Part shown: in pieces, positions 56,392 to 64,000 of the stretch | Layout of the letters: every line of letters begins with the position of its first letter | Numbering within the stretch: the stretch's first letter is position 1 | Source of the DNA: Fremontodendron californicum | Taxonomy: Eukaryota > Streptophyta > Magnoliopsida > Malvales > Malvaceae | Direction: 5' to 3' | Assembly (NCBI GenBank): GCA_030761205.1 | Contig: JAULJL010000002.1 | Location: forward strand, 16,967,010-17,031,009 | Length of the DNA: 64,000 bases | Notes under the pieces: model-generated | Told to the model about the DNA's origin: nothing | Database searches by the model: none | The model's input: the letters and a program-made list of their open reading frames with translations, nothing else | Program-made: the position numbers and the translations under genes

Positions 56392-56831
56392 GTGATTTTT
56401 AAAATTAATATATTTTGGTACATAAAAACAAAATATAGATATTTAAAAAAATATATATTTTAATAAAAAAACCGAGTAAGTAAGTATAACTAAGAGGAAG
56501 GTAAAAGAAAAAAAAAAGAACAGAATTTTAAGATTTGGGGGGTGGGATAAGGACACGGATTGATGTCATCCATGGCATAAGGGAAGAATTAAAACACAAA
56601 TAGGGAAGGATGAGTATCGGAATTGAAATGGTTGTCAGAAGCAGAAGCCAACAGCACGATAGGAGAGAGAAAGAGGAGATTTGGGAGTCCCAAAACAAAT
56701 CTGGGAGTGGGGACCAACAAACTCCTCTCCTCCCCTTCCTTTTTTATGCGTTGGACTTTTCCTAGGTTTTCAAAACTTTCAGACACTATCTGCACATCAA
56801 ATCTTTTAGATCGCCTTGAATTGTCTTTCCA

Positions 56832-56930
56832 ATGAAGATTCATCCCTCTCTCCTTGCAGTTTCCCCCTTCCCTTCTCTCGCCATTATCTCCCTTCCCTTC
56901 CCTTCTCAATTCTCATCTCCTTCATTCCAG
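56832..56930 (+). CDS. Candidate first exon of an unknown gene (possible plastid transit peptide)
   Basis: ATG at 56832 opens 33 codons rich in Ser, Pro, Phe and Leu without acidic residues (MKIHPSLLAVSPFPSLAI), ending at a consensus donor CAG|GTAAAT (56931). The composition fits an organelle-targeting peptide. The upstream 250 bp is GC-richer than its surroundings and could be a leader. No second exon is found before the Mutator-like element at about 57530, so the gene may be disrupted or continue across it. Confidence 0.35.
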
Positions 56931-57319
56931 GTAAATAAAAATACAAAACAAAATTACGTTTTCCACTATGGGGTAAATCTGTTCTCACAAGCGACGTGAC
57001 GTTTTGTCATTCCGATTTTTTACCTCAAGCCGCCGTGTAACCCCGACTTAAACTAGATAAAAACGTGTGGTGCGCTGTAAAAATTGTTTGGTTGAGTATT
57101 GAGTACCGAGTAGTAACAGAGCAGAAGTCTGATTTACTCAAAGGGTAAATTTGTGATGGAACCCCTGCAAAATTCTCTACTTTTGCTTTTTAGAGAGACA
57201 TACGTGGTGGTCCCTCTTTCAAGTTGCTATTGCTATTTAGTCACAAGTCAGTCACAACTCAATGACTCATCAACTCTAACACTCAACCACGTGCTAATGT
57301 GTAATTTTTCTTTATCTTA

Positions 57320-57364
<45 letters not shown>

Positions 57365-57529
57365 TTAGGTATTTTTCCTTTTAAAGAGTTGAGAAATTTT
57401 TGCAGTATGAAATCATCGGTTTTTTTTTGTTTGTTTGTTTGTTTTGGCTGGACATGTAATTATTTGTTTACAAATTGAGTGAGGTTGGTGAGATTTTACT
57501 TAGATTGAATTCGATCTTGTACACATGAT
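56931..57529. other. Noncoding stretch with TA microsatellite
   Basis: It contains CAAGCGACGTGACGTTTTG (two ACGT cores) near 56988 and a TA microsatellite at about 57323-57361. No gene is seen. Confidence 0.5.
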
Positions 57530-57924
57530 ATCTGATTTTTTTAATCAAAATATAGTTTTTTTTTTTAATTTATCAAAATATTGTTGTTTTCAAATCATTA
57601 TCTAAAATTCGCTTATTTTTTAACTAATTGAAAAATTACCGTGAGTAATGACGATTTTTTATCTAAATTTTTTTAAAAAAATTGAAAAATACAGTTGAGA
57701 AATCGTCATAACCCATGAAGATTTTTCAACTATATTTTTCAAAAAATTTGAAAAATTCAGTTGGAAAATCGCCATGGTCCTTAGCGATTTTTCAATTGTT
57801 TTTTTTTTTAATTTTAATTTTAAAAATTACAAATAGGTATAAAAAAATTCCCTTTGTTTGTTATTTATTTTTTTAAAATATATATACTAAAATTTATAAT
57901 TTTTTTTAATTTTTTAATTTTATA

Positions 57925-58262
57925 AAAAATAAAATTTAATGTCTTATTGAAATTTTATAAAAAATAAAATTTAATTTCTTATTGAAATTTTATAAAAAAA
58001 TAAATTTAATTTCTTATTGAAATTTTATAAAAAATAAAATTTAATTTCTTATTGAAATTTTATAAAAAATAAAATTTTATTTCTTATTTAAATTTTATAT
58101 AAAATAAAATTTTATTTCTTATTTAAATTTTATAAAATTAAAATTTTATTTCTTATTTAAATTTTAAAAAAATAAAATTTTATTTCTTATTTAAATTTTA
58201 TATAAATTAAAAATTAATTTCTTATTTGAATCTTATATAAAATTAAATTTTATTTCTTATTT
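57925..58262. repeat. Tandem array of a ~37-bp unit
   Basis: About nine copies of AAATTTTATAAAAAATAAAA followed by TTTAATTTCTTATTGA, drifting in the last copies. It lies in the 5' region of the Mutator-like element. Confidence 0.85.
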
Positions 58263-58274
58263 TAATTTTATGCT

Positions 58275-58700
58275 GCAGAAATATTGGAATTGGATTCCTT
58301 CTACAATGGATGAGACTAATGATTTAGAGTTAGGGTTTCAGCTATTTTTCAGTGAATCAAATGCTACAGAAAATATTAGAATTGGATTTCTTCTGCAATA
58401 GATGGGACTATTGACCAAATTTAGGGTTAAAATTTCAGCTATTTTTTAGTCAATCAAATGCTGTAAAAAATATTGGAATTAGATTCCTTCTGCAATGGAT
58501 GGGACTAATGATTTAGGGTTAGGGTTTCAACTATTTTTCAATCAATCAAATGCTGCAGAAAATATTGAAATTGGATTCTTTCTGCAATGGATGGGACTAA
58601 TGACCAGATTTAGGGTTAGGGTTTCAGCTATTTTTCAGTCAATCAAATGCTGTAGAAAATATTGGAATTGGATTCCTTCTGCAATGGATGGGACTATTGG
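58275..58700. repeat. Tandem array of a ~95-bp unit
   Basis: Four and a half copies of a unit containing GAAAATATTGGAATTGGATT, CAATGGATGGGACTA and TTAGGGTTAGGGTTTCAGCT. Units start near 58278, 58370, 58468, 58559 and 58657. It sits between the TIR region and the transposase, so it may be a regulatory subterminal array. The TTAGGGTTAGGG words recall plant telo-box motifs. Confidence 0.85.
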
Positions 58701-58976
58701 ACAGTCCGGTACAAATGATGGGATTTGTCATCAGTTTTTTCATTCAATGAATTATCATTTTTTCAGTCAATTAACCCTAGCCAAAAAATGGGAATCATAT
58801 TCCATCCTGTACAAAGGATGGGATTTGTCATCTGGTACAACATAATGAACCATTATATATTCATAATACTGATGAAGGTTTACAATACCTCCTACAGCAG
58901 TTTCTCAATCAGATTTTTTCTGAGTGCTAGTACTTACTCATTCTCATCATTCTCTATTTTTTCTTTCTTTTGCTGA

Positions 58977-60665
58977 GTGATAATACCTCCATTCTCATCC
59001 TTTTCAGTTTCATTACTACACAACATAAGTAACAGAGTGATCGTATTGGTCTACTATAATGGCCAAATTCATAATACTGATGAAGGTGCTACCTTAGATT
59101 GTGAACATCCTAAAAGCTTTTGTGTTGATGAAGATGTCACATTAGAGGAACTGAAGCTGCAAATTCATACAAAAATTAAAGCTGGAAATAAAAAAGGAGT
59201 TTCAGAGATTAAGTATAGGCATCATCTTTCTATTGGTGAAGGATGTGTCTGATATAGAACGTTTTCACTTGAAAATGATGATGATGTCAGATGCATGTTT
59301 TATGCTCACGAGACATTTGAAAATGTTGGTGTACTTGAGTTATATGCTGACATAGAGGATTTTCACAATTATTGTGGGCCTTCAAATGTTCGCACTACAG
59401 AAAACTTTTCGACAGAAAATGATGATTCTGGACTGTTTTATGTTCACACTACATACGATGTTCCCACAGAAGAAGTTGTTCCGCTATCTCAAGCTACAAA
59501 GTTTCATAATTCATTAGTCTCACAAACAATTCCTACTGCCCTTGAAGATGAGCCAGCTGGTGTTGATCCTGTTCTGTCATGTGGAGTCAATGGTGAATAT
59601 GCTGGTGACTTTAGTGAGCAGGAAGAGGATGCTGAATTCGCAAATGGGAGTGATGACAACAGTGAATCGGACCCAGACGTCGTCGCTGCTGAGATCAACA
59701 CTCATGGAGATTTTCCCCCATATGAGGCTGCATCCCATATGCACACCCTGGATCTGGAGGCAATGCAAGTGCCAGAATTTTCTGAGTATGCTCATACATT
59801 TGCTACGCCTCTGACTTTTGATCCATCTACAGTTGATCTGTGTGTTGGGTTACAATTTCCAACAAAAGAGGTTGTGCTTTCAGCTATTAAGCACTATAAC
59901 ATCAAAAACTCTGTAGATTACAGAGTAATTGAATCTGAGCGGACCAAATATTATGCCAAATGTCTAATGTATGGGAAAGGGTGCAATTGGAGAATAAAGG
60001 CAACATTTATGAAGAAGAAACAGGCATGAGAGATTATAAAATATGAAGGGCCTCATACTTGCACATCGGGGAGGATTTCACAAGATCATTGCAAGTTAGA
60101 TTCTAACATGATCTATTCATGCATTCTGTCATTGGTCCAAGCAAATCCGGAGATCTCCATTTCAGTTTTGATCGCTGAGATGCGAATCCGGTATGGATAC
60201 ATCACCTCCTATAAGAAAGCATGGAAAGCAAAGCAAAAGGCAATTATTCGAGTTTTTGGCAATTAGGATAGATCGTACAATGAGCTACCTAAATGGTTAG
60301 GTGCAGTGCAACATTTCGTTCCTGGTACAATTGTGGAATTGCAAACGGTACCTGTATATCACGGTGATCGACTGGTTTAGGGTAAGAGAATATTCCATTG
60401 ACTCTTTTGGACATTCAGATCGTGCATTGAAGGGTATCCATATTGTAAACCTATTGTGCAAATAGACGATACTTTCTTATATGGAAAATGCAAAGGAACA
60501 TTATTGTTAGCTATTGCAGAAGATGGCAACCGAAACATACTGCCAATTGCCTTTTCCATTGTGGAGGGTGAGACAACGGAGGCTTGGTCATTCTTTATCA
60601 CTAATTTGTGTAGACAAGTGACAAGATAGCCTGGCATATGCTTGATGTCTGATTGACATGAAGCC
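58977..60665 (+). pseudogene. MuDR-type transposase with N-terminal PB1 domain, broken and truncated
   Basis: Visible in order: a PB1-like domain (VLVYYNGQIHNTDEG, about 59041 on), an acidic linker, the MuDR DNA-binding segment (LCVGLQFPTKEVVLSAIKHY, then CNWRIKA; about 59845-60000), and the start of the MULE catalytic domain (IVQIDDTFLYGKCKGTLLLA, first catalytic Asp; ILPIAFSIVEGETTEAWSFF). Several stops (59250, 60027, 60264, 60378 and more) mostly sit where Trp or Arg is expected, that is G-to-A or C-to-T changes. The second Asp region is reached (CLMSD) just before the Athila LTR cuts the gene at 60666. It would excise and insert the element; this copy is dead. Confidence 0.9.
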
Positions 60666-62334
60666 TGATGCACCCAAAAGAGTGTATCTTATTTAACCTT
60701 GCATTAAAAAGATCAATTGTAAGTATAGTAGTTAGCAAGGGTCGAGTCATCAGGGATTGGGTTTTAGTTTATAAGTTAATAGTTTAAAACTTAAATTCAA
60801 GAACAATAAAAGAAAAGGGGTTTTTGAAATCAGATTTAAACTAAAGTAAATAATAAGTAAGATGCAAGTAAGAAATATGAAATCAAATATGAGAGAAATA
60901 TGGTTAAGGTTTCATTCTCCACCACTAGACATCATTAAGAACCAATTTTAGATCTATCAATATCAACCAACTATCAAAGTTAACAACCGTAGATAACAAC
61001 AAGCTCTGTTATCCCAATCTTTCCTTAGTTTGTCGTTAAATAGAACAAGCTCTCTATTTAATCTCTAACCATCAAACAACCTAGAATAAGCTCTCTAAAT
61101 TCAATTTAATGGTAGCTTTATGATGAGAAAGATAGGTTGATCTAAGCAACAAACACATAAGCTCGGATTGTTCAACTTAGGTTATGTTCCACTTTGCAAT
61201 TATTGAAAACTTGACCATAATCATTAATCACAAATGGCCACTTATGAATAGGAAATCAAGACAATTACACGGATCAAGACTCCTAAACTAGCAATAGATA
61301 ATTATCAAGATCTATCTAGTTGTACACCTAAACAAATCAAGACAACATCATGAACAATTCTTGTAGAAGAACATAAGCAACTTTGATAGAAAATTAATGA
61401 TAGATAGAATCTGAAAATCAATTATAAAACATGTCTAGGGCTTTGAAATCACCCTTAACCAAATAAAAGTTTAACCTAGCATAGGTATTGTAAACATAAA
61501 CATAAAATTAAAGAGAATCTAAGAAGGAAATAAAAGAAAGAAAGAAGAAGAAGAAAATAAAGAAAAAGAAAACTAGAGAAAGGAAAGTAGAAGAAAACTT
61601 AGAGAATTTTATTATAATGGCTAATATCCTACCAATCTACAATGCCCCCTACAATCATCCAAGGCCCTCTATTTATACACATTTTGGAGAGCTAAATGAC
61701 AAGAGACAAGCTTTATAAATTTCAAAGGTAGGTATAATAGGTGGGTGCATTTTTCTAACAATTTTCGTCATATTGTATGACAATTCTGATCAGCCAGCTT
61801 GATGGTCGATTTTGTCAATATTGGAGGCTTGATCTGATCAAATGGTCTTCTAGAAAACTGTTCCCCTATCAGTCGGTAATCCATAGCCGTTGGAATCAGC
61901 TCATTTGCTGATGTGGATCAGAAGATATGGTCAACATACCAAAACTTGTCAGCACAGACGTCATTGCACATCAGCCAACTTGATGGTTGATTTCGCTAGG
62001 GAAAACGACTCCGTTTCAAGAAGTGTAAAGCATGAAAAAGATAGATATGCCTCTTAACTTTGCACTGTTAAAATTTCAGCCTTATTGCTTCAGTGAAACT
62101 CCAGATGTAGCTGATATGGCAAAAGGTGTCGGAACTGGAACTGAACTGGATTTGCCCTTAATTCTTGATTTAACCTAGTAATCTGAAATCACTCAAAGAA
62201 ACTCGTGAAAAACACCAAATTACATAAAAATATAAAAAATCATAAACACAATTAGACTAAGCAATAATAACTCGTATTTGACACAAAACAATAATAAAAT
62301 ATAACTAAAAACTATATAATTATACGAGTTATCA
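60666..62334 (-). repeat. Mosaic 3' LTR of the third Athila-type element (1669 bp)
   Basis: The right part (about 61563-62334) is nearly identical to the LTRs at 2255-3010, 18510-19260 and 26610-27360. The left part (60666 to about 61560) is unrelated to them apart from short motifs and a common layout. On the element strand the shared part is U3 and the different part is R/U5, so two subfamilies have recombined in the LTR. Confidence 0.82.
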
Positions 62335-64000
62335 CACCCCCACACTTAGATTGTTGCTAGTCCCTAGCAACGACTCAATAAAAATAAAATAAGAAAATCT
62401 AACTAATCCATTTTCGTAGGACATCACGGTGGCACTTAGCATGTCACACAAGCCTTTAAACCCCTAGGTGTCCCTAGATGACGAGTTTAGTCTCGTGAGG
62501 GTTTACTAGGACGATACCCACAAACATTGAAGACATAAGAAAAACTAAAAATAATAATTATAACTAATCCTTCCAATATAAATTAGAGATAATCATTGGA
62601 CAAGTCTTAAAAACTAATCAATAGCTTAAAGAAATTCACAAAAAACCTTGCTTGAATGTAAATAGTTTGAGTTAAGCCAATATTAACATAACATATTTCA
62701 ATCAAAATAGTGCATATTCAAACTTAATCTCAACTTCTCACATGGGATACTCTTTTGATTTTCACTCTTTAAAGTAGTGGTAAAATGTTTACACTCAATC
62801 AATCTCATGAAAACACTTCTACCATATGCTTGCTTGTCCACCTATTCTCCACTATTTAGATCATACAACTTCATAAATCAAGAGGTCTTTATTCAAGGTT
62901 GTAATGGGGCCAAAGGGTTATAATGTGGTTAAAGAACAAAAGGATAAAGATATCACAAAGGTTCCAAAGAGTTCATAGAGTTTAGAGACATAATAAGATC
63001 ATACAAATAAAACTTCTCAAAACTCTTATAAAGCACATAATAACATAGGCTAAATATTCATGTTGAGCCTTTGCATCATTCTAACCAACTTTGTAACATC
63101 TTTTTCTTTACATTAACTAGAAGTTCAAGAGAAGATTTTTTTTTTTTTTTTAATATGGGAATGTATTTGACAATGATCCCTTTCTTTTTCTCTTGACTTT
63201 TTTCTTTTCTTTTCTTCCCCCACACTTATATTTTGTTTCCAACCCAAATTTTTAACTAAAAATATCCCTTGTTTTTTTTTTGTTGCAATATGTCTCAAAA
63301 TATATTTAGAACAAGGGTTATATTTAGGCTAGGTGTAAGTTGTGGTTACCAAATAAATAGCTTATTCAGTGTAGGCTCAAATTGGCTCACTAGGGGTGTG
63401 TTCTCTTGGAACAACAATAAGGGATGGCTGTTTGGCCCTGGCTAAAAATCCTAATGCCTCTATCATATTCATGTTGTCACATGCATCAATATAGTCTCAA
63501 CAAGGTCTAAAGCAAGTTCTAGAGAATCATGTAATCATAAGAGCACTCAAGAAAGAAATTAGATTGATTTGTATAATACGTCAATCATTATAGGCTCAAA
63601 AACTCACAAGGATGATTATACAAGTCAGATTAAGTCTAAACATGCTTCTTTCTCAATCAACATATCATATTAACATTGGCTCATAAAACGATTGATATCA
63701 AGTTCAATTCTCATGAAAATCTTCTCACTAATAAATCTGTTTTAGACTTATGCAATTCATATCTCATCATAGTATTGAAAAGGAACTAAAACACACTAAA
63801 AATAATAATAAAGACTCATAAAAAAAAAGTAGACAAAAATAAAAGAAATCCTAAATCATTCCCCCCACACTTAATTCTTACATTGTCCTCAATGTAAGTC
63901 TATTAACCCAAATGAAAGAATCATGTGTAAGAGAAAAGAACTAATAACATAAGAATAGGAACAACTAAGACTCAAAACAAAACAAACTCATGCAACCTAA
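62335..64000 (-). other. 3' noncoding region of the third Athila-type element
   Basis: Collinear with 19261-20720 with small indels; similarity weakens after about 63790. It contains poly-T/poly-A runs and no gene. The shared part ends near a TTACATTGTCCTCAATGT segment that resembles ACATTGTCCCCAATGT at about 20920. Confidence 0.75.

Larger units (their letters stand above)
54746..56473. mobile_element. Long-TIR Mutator-type MITE, interrupted by plastid DNA and a hAT MITE
   Basis: A perfect 9-bp target duplication GAGTAAGTA (54737-54745 and 56474-56482) flanks ends GGAGTTTTTATTA and the reverse complement of ...TAATAAAAAAACC. The left arm (54746 to about 54950) matches the reverse complement of two right-hand pieces, 56392-56473 (outer) and 55850-55940 (inner). 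The plastid insertion 55941-56391 separates those pieces, and the hAT MITE 55335-55645 sits between the arms. Nine-bp duplications and long TIRs indicate the Mutator superfamily. Confidence 0.83.
57530..60665 (+). mobile_element. Mutator-like (MuDR-type) element, 5' part, truncated by an Athila insertion
   Basis: The left boundary is approximate. The first ~280 bp contain GAAAAATTACCGTGAGTAATGACG and GGAAAATCGCCATGG-type words that resemble the arms of the Mutator MITE at 54746-56473, so they are probably the TIR. Two tandem arrays follow, then a MuDR-type transposase with a PB1 domain. Coding sequence stops abruptly at 60665 where an LTR begins. The right TIR is outside the window. Confidence 0.75.
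60666..64000 (-). mobile_element. Third Athila-type element, 3' part (cut by window end)
   Basis: The 3' LTR 60666-62334 is followed by a polypurine tract (CACCCCCACACTT on the plus strand, 62335-62347) and noncoding sequence collinear with 19261-20720 of the cargo element. It inserted into the MuDR-type gene at 60665/60666. The cargo and gag portions, if any, lie beyond 64000. Confidence 0.9.

Overview
This is nuclear DNA of a flowering plant, very probably a eudicot. The evidence is a spliced type-A cytokinin response regulator, plant-only transposon lineages (Tat and Athila Ty3/gypsy, hAT, Mutator-like), a CLE peptide gene and a nuclear insertion of plastid psbE/psbF. Intergenic DNA is extremely AT-rich. 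I cannot name the species. Most of the window is nested transposable elements; the one clear resident host gene is the response regulator at 35413-36566.

Layout. 1-3010: 5' end (minus strand) of an Athila-type element, with an open partial gag. 5238-5746: hAT MITE. 7195-30370: a Tat-lineage Ty3/gypsy element with a perfect ATATC target duplication, a decayed gag-pol including the archaeal-type RNase H, and a large antisense plant-mobile-domain (PMD) gene. That antisense gene is split by a younger 9.55-kb Athila-type element (17811-27360). The inner element keeps an uninterrupted 1022-codon gag-protease-integrase-remnant frame from which RT, RNase H and the integrase core are missing. It also carries two intact cargo frames: a LOG-like cytokinin-activating enzyme with no introns, and a small basic Cys-rich protein that resembles carlavirus nucleic-acid-binding proteins. 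31960-34071: a long-TIR Mutator-type MITE and a hAT MITE. 34358-35142: a degraded hAT MITE. 35413-36566: the response regulator, minus strand.

39002-44573: a 5.57-kb hAT element (perfect 8-bp duplication GTTTTTGC) that has lost the middle of its transposase. It carries two exons of a SET-domain methyltransferase and a complete small CLE peptide gene with its own TATA box, so it is a Pack-type hAT. 47586-52348: a gag-protease-only Ty3/gypsy element (TSD TTTAG) with an initiator-Met tRNA primer site. 54156-56473: a hAT MITE next to a Mutator-type MITE; the second contains another hAT MITE, and its right arm is split by about 450 bp of plastid DNA. About 57530-60665: an older MuDR-type Mutator-like element, truncated by a third Athila-type element (60666 to beyond 64000) whose LTR is a mosaic.

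How it fits together: elements insert into elements repeatedly, and three of them carry non-transposition genes (PMD; LOG plus Cys-rich protein; CLE plus SET exons). The strongest candidate for an undescribed system is the non-autonomous Athila derivative, which seems to keep its gag/protease frame and cargo intact while relying on other elements for reverse transcription and integration.
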